DNA of 64,000 bases from an uncultured Serinicoccus sp. (GCF_947487915.1 NZ_CANKYH010000005.1:1-64000); one strand, 5' to 3'. Shown: positions 23,229-33,644, counted from the first letter of the stretch. The notes: generated by a model from the sequence alone, not told the origin. Numbers and translations: made by a program.

Positions 23229-26209
23229 GCCTGCTCTGGACCCTCGTCATCTCCGCGGTGACGGTCCTCGCCACCTTCCCGCTCACCCGCTTCCTCGGTC
23301 GTCACGCCGGCTGGCCGATCGCCGCGCTCTACCTCGCCGCCGCGGCCGCCTACTGGCCCGCCGCGACGCAGGTCATGGCCGGCGACACCCCGACCTGGTC
23401 CATGCCGTGGGTGCCGACCCTGGGCCTGGAGCTGTCGCTGCGCGCGGACGGCCTCGGCACGGTCTTCACCTTCATCGCCCTGGTCATCGGCGCGATCGTG
23501 CTCGCCTACTCCACGGCATACCTCAAGCCGGGCCGCAACCTCACCTTCTACTTCTACATGGCGATGTTCACCGTCTCCATGGTCGGGCTGGTGCTGGCGG
23601 ACGACCTCATCCTGCTGTTCCTGTGCTGGGAGCTGACCAGTCTCGCCAGCTTCTTCCTCATCGCCCGGTCGGGGTATGCCGGCGAGGCCGCCTCGATGCG
23701 CACCCTGCTCATCACCTTCCTCGGCGGGCTCGGGCTGCTGGCCGCGGTCACCGCGATCATCGTGCGCACCGGCACCACGACGCTGTCCGAGGCGCTCGCG
23801 CACGAGGTCTGGGACACCAGCCCCGGCTTCACCGCCGCCGTGGCGCTGCTCGTCATCCTGGCGGCCTTCACCAAGTCGGCCCAGTTCCCCTTCCACGTCT
23901 GGCTGCCCGACGCCATGGCCGCCGCCACCCCGGTCAGCGCCTACCTGCACGCCGCCGCCGTCGTCAAGGCCGGCATCTTCCTGCTCATGCGCTTCTCCCC
24001 GGCCTTCCACGACGTGCCGGTGTGGAACGTCCTGCTCATCACCACCGGCCTGGTCACCTGCGGGATCGGCGGCTGGTTCGCGCTGCAGAAGACTGACCTC
24101 AAGAAGCTCATGGCCTACTCCACGGTCAGCCAGCTCGGCCTCATCGTCGCCACCATCGGCGTCGGCACGGAGTATGCCCTCGCCGCCGCCATCCTCCACG
24201 TCATCGCGCACGCGCTCTTCAAGTCCGGGCTCTTCATGATGGTCGGCGTGGTCGACCACGCCACCGGCACCCGCGACGTGCGACGCATGCCGGTGCTCTC
24301 CAGCGCCATGCCGGTGGCCTTCTGGGTCACCGTGCTCGGGTGCGCCTCGATGGCCGGCGTCCCGCCCATGCTCGGCTTCGTCTCCAAGGAGAGCATCCTC
24401 ACCTCGATGCTCGACTCCCCCTTCGGCGCGGTCGCCTCCTGGGCCGCCTTCCTGGGGGTCGCCCTCACCGCGGTGCTGACCTTCGCCTACTGCGCCAAGA
24501 TCGTCTTCAACGGCTTCTACGACGGACGCGGCCAGGCCAAGTGGCCCGAGGACCGCCCGTTGCACACCACCCCGTGGGCCCTCGGGACCTTCGCCGCCAT
24601 CCCCATCGTCGTCGGCCTGCCGCTGGCCTTCGTCGTCGGCATCCTCGACACCCCGGTGGGCCGGGCCACCGCCGCCATGCTCCCCGCCGGCGCCGAGGAG
24701 CCGCACCCGCACCTCGCCCTGTGGCACGGCGTCAACCTCGAGCTCATCACCTCGCTGGCCATCATCGGCGTCGGCGTCCTGGTCATCCTGCGCCGCCGCT
24801 TCTTCTTCCCGGCCCGCGAGCACGACACCTTCTCCTTCGACGGCGCCGACGTCATCCGGGTCATCAACGACACCGCAGCCGACATCGGCAAGTCGCTGGG
24901 TGCCCTCGCCCGCGCCGACAACCCCACCCGGCACGTCGCGGTGCAGTTCGTCGCGCTCGCCGCCCTCGTGCTCGGCGGCGTGGGCGTCCTCGTCGCGCGC
25001 GACGAGCTCCTGCCGGTGCAGGAGGGGCTGGCCAGCCCGGTCGACGCGGTCGTGCTCGTCATCATCGCCGGGGCCGTGGTCGTCCTGGGGCGCGCCAGCT
25101 CCCGGCTCGCCGCCGTCGTCGCGCTCTCCACCATCGGCGCCGCCGTCACCGTCCAGATCTTCGCCCTCGGCGCACCCGACGTCGGCATGACCCAGCTCCT
25201 CGTCGAGGCGCTCACCGTGCTGATGATCATGCTCGTGCTGCAGCGCCTCCCCCAGACCTTCGGTCGCGGACCGCGGTGGGGCAACCAGGCCGCGCTGGCC
25301 CTGGCGCTCGTCGGGGGGCTGTCGGCCGGGGTGGCGACCTGGGCGTTGACCGGCCGACGCGACCGCAGCGAGATCGCCATCTGGTACCTCACCGAGGGCC
25401 CGGTGGAGACGAGCGGCGACAACGTCGTCAACACGATCCTGGTGGAGTTCCGTGCCCTCGACACCTTCGGCGAGCTCACCGTGCTCGGGATGGCCGCGGC
25501 GGCCATGGTCGCCATCCTCTCCACGGTCCGCGACCGCTACCTCGACCCTCCCCCGGAGGCGGACCGCAACTACGTCGCCCCCCCGGAGGTGCCGCTGCAG
25601 GCCGAGGGGTCCACAGCACACCGCGCCATCGCCGAGGCCTGGGGCAACGCCGTCCCGATGCAGATCATGGTCCGCGCCACCGCGCCGCTGCTGGCGATCA
25701 TCTCCGCGATCCTGTTCCTGCGCGGTCACAACTCCCCGGGTGGGGGGTTCATCGCCGCGCTCGTGGGGTCCTCGATCGTCGCGCTGGTCTACCTCGCGAC
25801 CTCCCGCGACCGCAGCATCGGGCCGCCCCGGCTCCCGCTGCGCCTCGTCGCGCTGGGCGTGCTCATCGCCATCGGCACCGGCATCTGGGGCATGCTCGGT
25901 CATGCCTCGTTCCTCGAGCCGCTGTACGGCTACATCTTCGACATCCACGTCGCCACCTCGATGGTCTTCGACCTCGGTGTCTACCTCGCCGTGCTCGGCC
26001 TCGTCATGGAGGCCTTCAACCTGCTGGGCGCCACCGGGGGCCGTGAGGGCACCCGGGAGCGCGCCGACGAGTCGGTCGAGGGCGAGATCAGCGGTCCGAT
26101 GGACACCTCCCGCGGCGAGCGGTATGCCGAGACCCGCCTCGGGATCCCCGGTCGCAGGTCGACGTACCTCCAGCAGGATCTGCCGCCGAGGCGCGGAGGT
26201 GGCCAGTGA
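23225..26209 (+). CDS. mrpA: Na+/H+ antiporter subunit A fused to subunit B (MrpAB)
   Basis: This encodes 994 residues and is highly hydrophobic. The N-terminal about 500 residues are NuoL-like (SRPLKRKRLT... region around FTKSAQFPFHVWLPDAMAAA with its Lys and SAYLHAAAVVKAGIF), followed by the MrpA-specific C-terminal part. From about 800, an MnhB domain with ILFLRGHNSPGGGF is fused on, so no separate mrpB exists. It is the main ion-translocating subunit of the secondary antiporter driven by proton-motive force. The start at GTG 23225 is the last one before the first helix and overlaps the leader ORF stop. Confidence 0.93.
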   Translation: MSLLWTLVISAVTVLATFPLTRFLGRHAGWPIAALYLAAAAAYWPAATQVMAGDTPTWSMPWVPTLGLELSLRADGLGTVFTFIALVIGAIVLAYSTAYLKPGRNLTFYFYMAMFTVSMVGLVLADDLILLFLCWELTSLASFFLIARSGYAGEAASMRTLLITFLGGLGLLAAVTAIIVRTGTTTLSEALAHEVWDTSPGFTAAVALLVILAAFTKSAQFPFHVWLPDAMAAATPVSAYLHAAAVVKAGIFLLMRFSPAFHDVPVWNVLLITTGLVTCGIGGWFALQKTDLKKLMAYSTVSQLGLIVATIGVGTEYALAAAILHVIAHALFKSGLFMMVGVVDHATGTRDVRRMPVLSSAMPVAFWVTVLGCASMAGVPPMLGFVSKESILTSMLDSPFGAVASWAAFLGVALTAVLTFAYCAKIVFNGFYDGRGQAKWPEDRPLHTTPWALGTFAAIPIVVGLPLAFVVGILDTPVGRATAAMLPAGAEEPHPHLALWHGVNLELITSLAIIGVGVLVILRRRFFFPAREHDTFSFDGADVIRVINDTAADIGKSLGALARADNPTRHVAVQFVALAALVLGGVGVLVARDELLPVQEGLASPVDAVVLVIIAGAVVVLGRASSRLAAVVALSTIGAAVTVQIFALGAPDVGMTQLLVEALTVLMIMLVLQRLPQTFGRGPRWGNQAALALALVGGLSAGVATWALTGRRDRSEIAIWYLTEGPVETSGDNVVNTILVEFRALDTFGELTVLGMAAAAMVAILSTVRDRYLDPPPEADRNYVAPPEVPLQAEGSTAHRAIAEAWGNAVPMQIMVRATAPLLAIISAILFLRGHNSPGGGFIAALVGSSIVALVYLATSRDRSIGPPRLPLRLVALGVLIAIGTGIWGMLGHASFLEPLYGYIFDIHVATSMVFDLGVYLAVLGLVMEAFNLLGATGGREGTRERADESVEGEISGPMDTSRGERYAETRLGIPGRRSTYLQQDLPPRRGGGQ

Positions 26210-26538
26210 TCCTCCCCATCACCGTCGGCGTGCTCACCGCCGGAGCCATCTACCTCATGCTGCAGCGCGGGATGGTGCGCATCATCTTCGGCCTGTCGCT
26301 GCTCGCGCACGCCGCCAACCTGGTCATCCTCTCCGCGGGCGTCACCGCCTGGCGCGGTGAGCCCTTCCCCGACGCCGCCGGGGCCGCGGACGCCGGTGAC
26401 CCCCTGCCCCAGGCCTTCGTCCTGACCGCGATCGTCATCGCCCTCGCCGTGACGGTGCTCATGCTCGCCATGGCCGTCATCGGCCACAACGACGACACCA
26501 AGCGGATGCCCGAGACCGGGGAGACCCACCGCCGATGA
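26206..26538 (+). CDS. mrpC: Na+/H+ antiporter subunit C (MrpC)
   Basis: This encodes 110 residues, NuoK-like, with three transmembrane helices and the core LQRGMVRIIFGLSLLAHAANL, followed by DPLPQAFVLTAIVIALAVT, diagnostic for MrpC. GTG 26206 overlaps the mrpA stop by GTGA. It is an integral part of the antiporter complex with subunit D. Confidence 0.93.
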   Translation: MILPITVGVLTAGAIYLMLQRGMVRIIFGLSLLAHAANLVILSAGVTAWRGEPFPDAAGAADAGDPLPQAFVLTAIVIALAVTVLMLAMAVIGHNDDTKRMPETGETHRR

Positions 26539-28049
26539 TGACCGCCGCCCTTCTCCCGTTCCTCGCGGTGCTGCCGATCGCCGCGTCCGCCGCGACCGTG
26601 CTGTGGCGCAACCCGACGTGGCAGCGCATCTGGCTGCTTGCCATACCGGTGCTCACGGGGCTCGGCGCCCTGGACCTGCTGCTGCAGCACCGCGAGACCC
26701 CGGTCATCGCGGAGAACGTCGGCGCCTTCGTGCCCGGTGTGGCGATCCCCTTCGTCTCCGACACTCTCAGCGCACTGATGATCCTGGTGACCTCGTTCAC
26801 CGTGCTCATGTGCCTGTTCTTCATGACCATCACCGGGGAGAACCGCTACCGGCTGGTGACCCCCCTCGTGCTCATGCTGCTCGGTGGGGTCAACGGCGCC
26901 TTCCTCACCGGTGACTTGTTCAACCTCTTCGTCTTCGTCGAGGTCATGCTGCTGCCCAGCTACGCCCTCATCGCGGTGACCGGCACGTGGCGGCGCCTCG
27001 GGGTGGGCCGGACCTTCGTCATCGTCAACCTGCTGACGAGCACGATCCTGCTCATCGGTGTCGGCCTGGTCTACGCCACCGCCGAGACGGTCAACCTCGC
27101 GCTCCTCGTCGGGGCCGGCAGCGACCCGCGCACCATGCTCAGCTCCGGCGTCGTGCTGCTGGCCCTGTCGATCAAAGCCGCCATCGTGCCCCTGCACACC
27201 TGGCTGCCGCGGACCTACCCCGCCACCTCGGCCTCCGTCATGGCGCTCTTCAGCGCCCTGCACACCAAGGTCGCGCTGTACGCGCTGTACCGAGTCACGT
27301 CCACGCTCTACGAGGGCCAACCCCCGTGGATCATGATCCTCGCGGTCCTCGTCGGTCTCTCGCTCGTCGTCGGCTCCTACAGCACCTTCAGCGAGAGGGT
27401 CATGCGGCGGGCCCTGTCGTGGCAGATGGTCGCCGGGGTCGGGCACATCCTGCTGGGGCTCGTGCTGTTCACCCAGTTCTCCCTGGGCGCCGGCATCTTC
27501 TACATGATCCATCACATCATCACGATGGGCGCCCTCATCCTCGGGGCCGGGGCCATCGAGCAGACCTACGGCTCGGGCCGGTACGAGCGGCTCTCGGGCA
27601 TCATCCGCCGCGACCGTCTGCTGACCATCGGCTACGCCCTCGCGCTCATGTCGCTCATCGGGCTCCCCCCCAGCTCCGGCTTCTTCGGCAAGGTGGGTCT
27701 CGTGCAGGCCTCCGCGCAGGCCGGTGGCGCGTGGCAGGCGGTCTTCGTCACGCTGATCTTCGTCGGTGCCCTCGGCTCGCTCGTCGCCATGCAGCGGCTG
27801 TGGGTCGGTGTGTTCTGGGGCCCCGACATGGAGGACTACCTCCCCGACTCGCCGGAGACCGGCCGCGGCGCCACCGTCGCGCTGACCGACGACGTCCGGG
27901 TCACCCCCCGGCTCCTTGCTCCCATGGCCGTACTGGTCATCACCCAGCTCGCGATGTTCGTCTTCGCCGGACCGATCATGCAGGTGACCACCCGGGCGGC
28001 CCAGGGCCTGGTCGACCTGCAGCCCTACGTGCAGGCGGTGACCGGATGA
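26535..28049 (+). CDS. mrpD: Na+/H+ antiporter subunit D (MrpD)
   Basis: This encodes 504 residues with about 14 transmembrane segments, NuoM/N-like. The conserved Glu-bearing helix FVEVMLLPSYALIAV and the Lys-bearing SIKAAIVPLHTWLPRTYP, SALHTKVALYALYR and MIHHIITMGALI helices are all present. It is proton-conducting and pairs with subunit A. ATG 26535 overlaps the mrpC stop by four bases. Confidence 0.93.
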   Translation: MMTAALLPFLAVLPIAASAATVLWRNPTWQRIWLLAIPVLTGLGALDLLLQHRETPVIAENVGAFVPGVAIPFVSDTLSALMILVTSFTVLMCLFFMTITGENRYRLVTPLVLMLLGGVNGAFLTGDLFNLFVFVEVMLLPSYALIAVTGTWRRLGVGRTFVIVNLLTSTILLIGVGLVYATAETVNLALLVGAGSDPRTMLSSGVVLLALSIKAAIVPLHTWLPRTYPATSASVMALFSALHTKVALYALYRVTSTLYEGQPPWIMILAVLVGLSLVVGSYSTFSERVMRRALSWQMVAGVGHILLGLVLFTQFSLGAGIFYMIHHIITMGALILGAGAIEQTYGSGRYERLSGIIRRDRLLTIGYALALMSLIGLPPSSGFFGKVGLVQASAQAGGAWQAVFVTLIFVGALGSLVAMQRLWVGVFWGPDMEDYLPDSPETGRGATVALTDDVRVTPRLLAPMAVLVITQLAMFVFAGPIMQVTTRAAQGLVDLQPYVQAVTG

Positions 28050-28426
28050 TCCCCAACCCGCTGCGCATCGGGGTCTACGGCGGCTGGCTGGCCGGCGAGG
28101 TCGTCCGCGGCGCCCTGCGCATCGGGGTCGACGTGGTCACCCCGGGACTGCGCATGTCACCCGCGATCGTGGCGCTCCCGCTGCACTGCGAGACCGACCT
28201 GGAGATCAGCACGATGGCCTCCTCCATCACCATCACCCCCGGCACCATCACCCTCGGCATCGCTCCCCGCACCGGCGACTCGCCCCCCACCCTCTACGTC
28301 CACGCGCTCTACGGCGAGGACCGCGACTCCGTCATCGAGGAGCTGCGGGACATGGAGCGCCGGCTGCTCGTGATGACGCGCGGGCGTCGGTCAGGGGAGC
28401 AGGCGATGGAGGGAGAGCTGTCATGA
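28046..28426 (+). CDS. mrpE: Na+/H+ antiporter subunit E (MrpE), short form
   Basis: This encodes 126 residues. The MrpE core is clear (GLRMSPAIVALPLHCETDL, SSITITPGTITLGIAP, LYVHALYGED). Typical MrpE proteins of about 160 residues start with two or more membrane helices; here only a weak amphipathic N-terminus (PLRIGVYGGWLAGEVVRGAL) precedes the core. The ATG is fixed by a four-base overlap with mrpD, so the short N-terminus is real and not an annotation error. Confidence 0.88.
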   Translation: MIPNPLRIGVYGGWLAGEVVRGALRIGVDVVTPGLRMSPAIVALPLHCETDLEISTMASSITITPGTITLGIAPRTGDSPPTLYVHALYGEDRDSVIEELRDMERRLLVMTRGRRSGEQAMEGELS

Positions 28427-28683
28427 CCTTCATCGTGTGGACCACCGTGGCGATCCTGCTGCTCGCGGCCGTGCTGGGGCTCGTGCGGGTGCTGCTCTCG
28501 CGGGACGACGCCTCGGTCGCCGCGGTGAGCGACCTCGCCTACTTCTGCGCCGTCGGGATCTTCCTCATGGTCGGGCTGAACGCCGAGTCGATCGTCCTGC
28601 TCGACGTCGCCTCCCTCGCCGCGCTCGTCGGCATCCTGGCGACGGTGTCGCTGGCCCGGATCCTCACCAGGGGGCGCCGATGA
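28423..28683 (+). CDS. mrpF: Na+/H+ antiporter subunit F (MrpF)
   Basis: This encodes 86 residues with three transmembrane helices. AVLGLVRVLLSRDDASVAAV and the final ALVGILATVSLAR match MrpF. ATG 28423 overlaps mrpE by four bases, as does the next start with this stop. Confidence 0.92.
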   Translation: MTFIVWTTVAILLLAAVLGLVRVLLSRDDASVAAVSDLAYFCAVGIFLMVGLNAESIVLLDVASLAALVGILATVSLARILTRGRR

Positions 28684-29018
28684 CGCTGCTGCTGACCATC
28701 CTCACCGGCGTGCTGTGCATCGGGGGCGCCATCTTCGTGCTGCTCAGCGCCATCGCCATGCTGCGCTCACGGGACGGCCTGTCCCGGATCAACGTGCTCT
28801 CCAGCGCGACCGGCATGGGGTTGCCGTGGATCGCGACAGGGGTCTACATCCAGCACGTGGTGGTGCACGGCTTCGACGTCATCACCCTCATCAAGCTGAT
28901 GGTCGCCATCGCCGGCTTCATCATCATGAGCTCGGTCGCCTCCAACGCGCTCGGCCGGGCGGCCTACCGCTCGGGTGCCCCCCTCGATCCCGCCACGGAC
29001 CCCAACGAGCTGGCCTGA
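28680..29018 (+). CDS. mrpG: Na+/H+ antiporter subunit G (MrpG)
   Basis: This encodes 112 residues with three transmembrane helices. FVLLSAIAMLRSRDGLSRIN corresponds to the MrpG/PhaG signature (GxLRfpdxxsRlHa), and HVVVHGFDVITLIKLM and SVASNALGRAAYR complete the domain. It is the last gene of the operon and is convergent with DUF5063, 29 bases away. Confidence 0.92.
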   Translation: MTLLLTILTGVLCIGGAIFVLLSAIAMLRSRDGLSRINVLSSATGMGLPWIATGVYIQHVVVHGFDVITLIKLMVAIAGFIIMSSVASNALGRAAYRSGAPLDPATDPNELA

Positions 29019-29047
29019 CCCCGCTCACCGGGCATCGCCCCTCGTCG

Positions 29048-29608
29048 TCAGGTGACGGCGTGCAGCGCGGCGAGCTCGGCCTCCATGACCTGCTCGTCCG
29101 TGGCGTCGAGGCGGACGTGCGCCAGGAGCGTGTGCAGCACGCGCAGCGCGGCGGCGGCGCGCTCGCCCCAGGAGGAGAGGTAGCTGAACTGCCACCACCA
29201 CATCGCCTCGGTCGGGCGTCCGGCGAGGTAGTGCTCCTGGCCGTGCGCGAGGTCGGCCGCCACGGCGACGAGGTCGTCCGAGAGCGAGCCCCGCGTCACC
29301 TCGCCGGTGATGACGGGGTCCTCCAGGTCGCAGTAGTCGTCCAGACCGCCCAGCAGCGTGTGCAGGCCCTCACGGACCACCTCGAGATCGGCATCCGGGC
29401 CGGCGTCCGGCTCGAAGCGCTCGGGGGGAACCACGTCCACCAGGGCCCCCAGCCGCGCCCCGGCGGCGCACAGCTGCCCCACGCTGAGGAGGAGCAGCGG
29501 CAGCGCCGACTCGGCAGCCTCGCCCGAGGCCACCTCCTCGAGACTGCTGAAGTAGGCGGCCACCTCGGCGTGCATGTTCTGCGCCGGCTGTGTCCAGTCG
29601 TCGACCAT
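29048..29608 (-). CDS. DUF5063 protein linked to recR
   Basis: This encodes 186 residues, soluble and helical. The DYCDLEDP and TEAMWWWQFSYLSSWGERAA segments are typical of DUF5063, which in many actinobacteria lies next to recR. The role is unknown; linkage suggests DNA metabolism but does not prove it. ATG 29608 has TAGGGT six bases upstream. Confidence 0.8.
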   Translation of the reverse strand: MVDDWTQPAQNMHAEVAAYFSSLEEVASGEAAESALPLLLLSVGQLCAAGARLGALVDVVPPERFEPDAGPDADLEVVREGLHTLLGGLDDYCDLEDPVITGEVTRGSLSDDLVAVAADLAHGQEHYLAGRPTEAMWWWQFSYLSSWGERAAAALRVLHTLLAHVRLDATDEQVMEAELAALHAVT

Positions 29609-29614
29609 GACCCC

Positions 29615-29620
29615 ACCCTA
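29615..29620 (-). promoter_or_regulatory. Leaderless -10 of the DUF5063 gene
   Basis: TAGGGT on the minus strand with a 6-base spacer to ATG 29608, which suggests that the gene is transcribed separately from recR. Confidence 0.5.
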
Positions 29621-29685
29621 GAGGCAACCGGACGCGCGCGCTGGGCGTGCTGCGCGGCCCTCCCCACCGCTCCGCCGTCGGCGGA

Positions 29686-30303
29686 TCAGGGCGCGGTGGT
29701 GCCCGTGGAGATCATCCGGCGCCCCTCGAAGGCACGCCCGAGCGTGACCTCGTCGGCGTACTCGAGGTCGCCACCGACGGGCAGCCCCGAGGCCAGGCGA
29801 CTGACCCGCACCCCGTCGTAGGGCTTGAGCAGGCGGGCGAGGTAGGTCGCGGTCGCCTCGCCCTCGAGGTTGGGGTCGGTCGCGATGATGACCTCGGCGA
29901 CCTGGCCGTCGGCGAGCCTGGCGACCAGCTCGCGGACCCGCAGGTCCTCCGGGCCCACGCCACCGATGGGGTTGATGGCCCCGCCGAGCACGTGGTAGCG
30001 GCCGCGGAACTCCCGGGTCCGCTCGACGGCGGCGACGTCCTGGCTCTGCTCGACGACGCAGATCATGCTCGGGTCGCGCCGGTCGTCCAGACAGATCCGG
30101 CAGCGCTCTGCCTCCGCCACGTTGCCGCAGACCTCGCAGAAGCGCACCTTCTCCCGGATCTGCAGCAGGGCCTCGGCGAGGCGGGTGATGTCCTCGGGGT
30201 CGGCCGCGAGCAGGTGGAAGGCCATCCGCTGGGCTCCCTTGGGGCCCACACCGGGCAGCCGCCCCAGCTCGTCGATCAGGTCCTGGACCACGCCTTCATA
30301 CAC
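29686..30303 (-). CDS. recR: Recombination mediator RecR
   Basis: This encodes 205 residues (family norm about 200). The helix-hairpin-helix [18 protein letters not shown] (about 14-31), the Cys4 zinc finger CEVCGN...CRIC (about 56-73) and the Toprim domain ([23 protein letters not shown]) are all visible. RecR works with RecO (and RecF) to load RecA on gapped DNA. GTG 30303 is chosen: TACAGT lies eight bases upstream, and upstream in-frame sequence belongs to the next gene. Confidence 0.95.
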   Translation of the reverse strand: MYEGVVQDLIDELGRLPGVGPKGAQRMAFHLLAADPEDITRLAEALLQIREKVRFCEVCGNVAEAERCRICLDDRRDPSMICVVEQSQDVAAVERTREFRGRYHVLGGAINPIGGVGPEDLRVRELVARLADGQVAEVIIATDPNLEGEATATYLARLLKPYDGVRVSRLASGLPVGGDLEYADEVTLGRAFEGRRMISTGTTAP

Positions 30304-30311
30304 AGCAGGCC

Positions 30312-30317
30312 ACTGTA
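30312..30317 (-). promoter_or_regulatory. Candidate leaderless -10 of recR
   Basis: TACAGT on the minus strand, eight bases before GTG 30303. It overlaps a copy of the recurring word GGCATAC (30315-30321). Confidence 0.4.
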
Positions 30318-30361
30318 TGCCGTGCCACCGACACCCGCGTCCAGGCTCGCCCGGTCCGGGG

Positions 30362-31036
30362 TCAGGCCGGGGTCTCGCCGGAGCGCTGGGCGTACTCCCC
30401 CGCCCACTCCTGGCCCGACAGCTCGCAGATGCGCTGCATGACCTCGTCGGTGAGCTCGCGCCGGGCCCGGCCCTGGGGCACCCCGTCGAACCGGTCGGCG
30501 ACGTGGATCGGCGCGCCGAACTCCACCCGCACCTTCGCCCGGCGCGGGAGGCGGCTCCCGACCGGTTGGATGTCCTGGGTGCCCTGCAGCCCGACGGGCA
30601 CGACCGGGCAGCCGGCCTCCAGGGCCAGCCAGGCGACGCCGGTCCGGCCGCGGTAGAGGCGGCCGTCGCGCGACCGGGTGCCCTCGGGGTAGATGCCGAA
30701 CGCGCCGCCCCGACGCAGGTGGGCCAGGGCGAGGTCGAGGGACTTCTGCGCCGCCCGGGTGTCCTCACGGTCCACGGGGATCGACCCCACACCGGTGAAC
30801 CACTCGCGGCTGATCCAGCCCTTGACCCCGGTGCCGGTGAAGTACTCGGACTTGGCGAGGAAGGCCACCTGGCGGGGCGCCGTGAGCGGGATGACCACGC
30901 TGTCGATGAACGAGCGGTGGTTGCTCGCCAGGATGACCGGTCCGTCCATCGGCACGTGGTCCCGCCCCAGCACCTCGGGCCGCCAGATCGCCGTGGCCAA
31001 CGGGGTCACCACGGGATGGAGCAGCTCGTAGATCAT
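30362..31036 (-). CDS. 1-acylglycerol-3-phosphate O-acyltransferase family protein (PlsC-like)
   Basis: This encodes 224 residues. The acyltransferase motif [10 protein letters not shown] (HxxxxD type: His-Arg-Ser-Phe-Ile-Asp), the [18 protein letters not shown] block (EGTRS, motif III) and the downstream VVPVGLQGT fit PlsC-like enzymes that acylate lysophosphatidate or related lipids at the membrane. ATG 31036 lies 14 bases after the dnaX stop, so it is probably co-transcribed. Confidence 0.87.
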   Translation of the reverse strand: MIYELLHPVVTPLATAIWRPEVLGRDHVPMDGPVILASNHRSFIDSVVIPLTAPRQVAFLAKSEYFTGTGVKGWISREWFTGVGSIPVDREDTRAAQKSLDLALAHLRRGGAFGIYPEGTRSRDGRLYRGRTGVAWLALEAGCPVVPVGLQGTQDIQPVGSRLPRRAKVRVEFGAPIHVADRFDGVPQGRARRELTDEVMQRICELSGQEWAGEYAQRSGETPA

Positions 31037-31049
31037 GCCTGGGCCGTCC

Positions 31050-33644
31050 TCACGCCACGGGGTCGTCGTTGATGGCGATGACAGTACCGCCCAGCACGCT
31101 CTCGATGACCGGCTGCCCGACCGTGCCCGAGGTCGCGAGGTCCTCGTCGTCGTCGCTCGGGACGGCGTCCGCCGCGTGCTCGGGCGCAGCCGCAGGCGGG
31201 TCGGCGGCGGCGGGCGGCCCGTCCGGGGTCGGGTCCGCGCCGGTCGCCCAGGCGGGCGCACCCTGCCCGGCGGTCCGTTGCGACCAGTCCGGCTGGTCCG
31301 GAGCCGGCGCACCCGACCGCCCACCGGCACCGAGCTGCTCGGCCAGGCCCGGCTCGCCGGGGTCGCGCCGCGGCTGGCCGGGCCCGGGGTCGGCGCCGCC
31401 CCGCCCGCGCACCCGCACCGGGGCGGCGGCGGGCCCAGCTGCGCCCGCGGCACCGCCGGCGGCGCTCGCTCCACGCGTCCGGAGGCGACCCCGCATGGGT
31501 GCATCGGGTATGCCGTCGGGCACCGCGGGCGGGCCGGCCGACGGCATACCCGGAGTGTCCGTCCGGCGCGGCGCCGGGGTTGCGCCGGGCGCGTCGAGGT
31601 CCTCCGGCGGAGCCCAGTCGTCGGGCTCGGGAGGCTCCTCCGGGGCCCGCTCGGGTGGCTCCTGCGCGGCTCGCCCGGACGGCTGCTCCGGGGCTCGCTC
31701 GGGCTCGTCGTCCGACGGCTCGGGTGCCCCCGGGCCGCTCGGGCCGGAGGCCGGGCCACCCGGCCGCGCCGCGGGCTGGCGGGGACGGTCGCCGGACCGG
31801 TGGTGAGGTCCCGCGGCCTCCGGGGCCCGGGCGGGCTGGGATGAGGGCGAGGTCCCCGAGCCTGCGCGCCCGCCACCGCCACCGTCCTCGGGCGGGCGGC
31901 CGCCGACCACGGTCGCCTCGATCCGGGTGTCGAGGGCGAGCGCGTCCAGCACCCCCTGCCGCAGCGCCTCCTCGTTGGAGGTGCCCATGAAGTGGCGGAT
32001 CCACCGCTCGTCCGGCATACCGACGAGCAGCCGGCGGCCGTCGAAGTCCACGACCTGGATCGACTCCAGTGCCCCTGCGGTGCGGCGGCTGATCGACCGC
32101 ACGGCCGCGATGATCTCCGGCCAGTGCCGACGCAGCGCTGCCGTGTCCAGGTGACCGGGTGCCTGCGCACCTCGATCTTGCCGCCGACCGTCGCCCTGCT
32201 GACCGTCGGCCTGCTGACCGCCGCCCTGCTCCTTCGCCGGTCCCGGGCCCGCGCCGCGCGGCTGCTCCCCGCCCACCGGTGCCGCCGCCGGGGCGGTTCC
32301 CGTCGGTGCCGGCTCCCCGTCCGTCGCCCGGGCCTGTGCCCGCTGCCGGGCCGAGGGTTGCGTGGCGGCGCCCCGCCCGGGGGCCGCCGCCCCCGGACCA
32401 CCGCCGGCGGGACCCGTGGCACCCTCCTGGGCCGGGGACGCACCGCCACGCCGTCCGGCAGCCACCCCGTCGCTCGGGTGGTCGCCCGCGCCGAGCCGGC
32501 GCTCGATGCGGTCCAGCCGGGCCCCGTGACCCTCCTCGCCCTGGGCGGCGGGCAGCAGCAGACGGGCCGCGAGCAGCTCCAGCACCAGCCGGTAGGAGAC
32601 CGCACCTGTCATCTCCGACAGTCCCCGGCTCACCAGGTCACCCGCCCGTGACAGCCCGGCCGCGCCGTAGGCCTGCGCCTGACGCCGCATCCGCTCCACC
32701 TGGTCCTCCGGCAGCCCGGGGAGCAGCCCGCCGGCCAGCTCGCCCACGGCGGCGAGGACGATGAGGTCGCGGTAGCGCTCGAGCAGGTCCTCGACGAAGC
32801 GCCGTGGGTCGTGCCCGGACTCCATGACCCGGTCGACCTGGGCGAAGACCGTGGCCGCGTCGCCAGCCGCGACCGCCTCGACGACCGCGTCGAGCAGCTC
32901 GACGTCGGTGAAGCCCAGCAGCGCCGCGGTGCGCTCGTAGGTGAGGCCGTCCTCACCCGCGCCGGAGATCAGCTGGTCGAGCACCGACAGCGAGTCGCGC
33001 ACGGAGCCGCCCCCGGCCCGGGTCACGAACGACAGCACACCCGGCTCGAGGTGCACCCCCTCCGTCCGGCACAGCTGCTCGAGGTATGCCGTGAGCCGCT
33101 GCGGCGGGACGAGGTGGAACGGGTAGTGGTGGGTGCGGGATCGGATGGTCGCCAGGACCTTCTCCGGCTCGGTGGTCGCGAAGATGAACTTCACGTGCGG
33201 CGGGGGCTCCTCGACGACCTTGAGCAGGGAGTTGAAGCCCTCCCGGCTCACCATGTGGGCCTCGTCGATGATGTAGATCTTGTAGCGCGCCGTCGCGGGC
33301 CCGAAGGCCGCGCGCTCGCGCAGCTCGCGGGTGTCGTCCACCCGCCCGTGGCTGGCCGCGTCGATCTCGATGACGTCGACCGACCCGGCGCCGTCACGGG
33401 CCAGCGCCACGCACGACTCGCAGGTGCCGCAGGGCTCGGGCGTGGGCCCCTGCTCGCAGTTGAGGCAGCGGGCGAGGATGCGCGCGCTCGTGGTCTTGCC
33501 GCAGCCGCGCGGGCCCGAGAAGAGATAGGCGTGGCTCACCCGCTCCGAGCGCAGCGCCTGCATGAGCGGCTCGGTGACGTGCTCCTGACCGATGACGTCC
33601 GCGAAGGTCTCCGGTCGGTAGCGGCGGTACAGGGCGATGCTCAC
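31050..33644 (-). CDS. dnaX: DNA polymerase III subunits gamma and tau
   Basis: This encodes 864 residues. The clamp-loader ATPase has Walker A GPRGCGKT (44-51), a zinc-binding CxxC set (C63, C72, C75, C78), a DEAH Walker B in [10 protein letters not shown] and sensor ATTEPEKV. Domain III ends around 370. A long Gly/Pro/Ala/Glu-rich low-complexity linker fills the tau-specific part, with a folded island near 580-660 ([20 protein letters not shown], likely the polymerase-binding tau domain). No A-rich slippery site was seen, so a separate gamma product by frameshift is unlikely. GTG 33644 has TAGGGT seven bases upstream. Confidence 0.95.
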   Translation of the reverse strand: MSIALYRRYRPETFADVIGQEHVTEPLMQALRSERVSHAYLFSGPRGCGKTTSARILARCLNCEQGPTPEPCGTCESCVALARDGAGSVDVIEIDAASHGRVDDTRELRERAAFGPATARYKIYIIDEAHMVSREGFNSLLKVVEEPPPHVKFIFATTEPEKVLATIRSRTHHYPFHLVPPQRLTAYLEQLCRTEGVHLEPGVLSFVTRAGGGSVRDSLSVLDQLISGAGEDGLTYERTAALLGFTDVELLDAVVEAVAAGDAATVFAQVDRVMESGHDPRRFVEDLLERYRDLIVLAAVGELAGGLLPGLPEDQVERMRRQAQAYGAAGLSRAGDLVSRGLSEMTGAVSYRLVLELLAARLLLPAAQGEEGHGARLDRIERRLGAGDHPSDGVAAGRRGGASPAQEGATGPAGGGPGAAAPGRGAATQPSARQRAQARATDGEPAPTGTAPAAAPVGGEQPRGAGPGPAKEQGGGQQADGQQGDGRRQDRGAQAPGHLDTAALRRHWPEIIAAVRSISRRTAGALESIQVVDFDGRRLLVGMPDERWIRHFMGTSNEEALRQGVLDALALDTRIEATVVGGRPPEDGGGGGRAGSGTSPSSQPARAPEAAGPHHRSGDRPRQPAARPGGPASGPSGPGAPEPSDDEPERAPEQPSGRAAQEPPERAPEEPPEPDDWAPPEDLDAPGATPAPRRTDTPGMPSAGPPAVPDGIPDAPMRGRLRTRGASAAGGAAGAAGPAAAPVRVRGRGGADPGPGQPRRDPGEPGLAEQLGAGGRSGAPAPDQPDWSQRTAGQGAPAWATGADPTPDGPPAAADPPAAAPEHAADAVPSDDDEDLATSGTVGQPVIESVLGGTVIAINDDPVA

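Noticed and set aside
23000..25948. A 982-codon minus-strand open frame opposite the mrp operon
   Set aside because: Its product is a Glu/Asp/Gly/His-rich string without motifs, lying antisense to the well-conserved mrpA gene.
31050..33644. Programmed frameshift in dnaX
   Set aside because: No A-rich slippery heptamer with a following hairpin was visible; the long form appears to be the only product.
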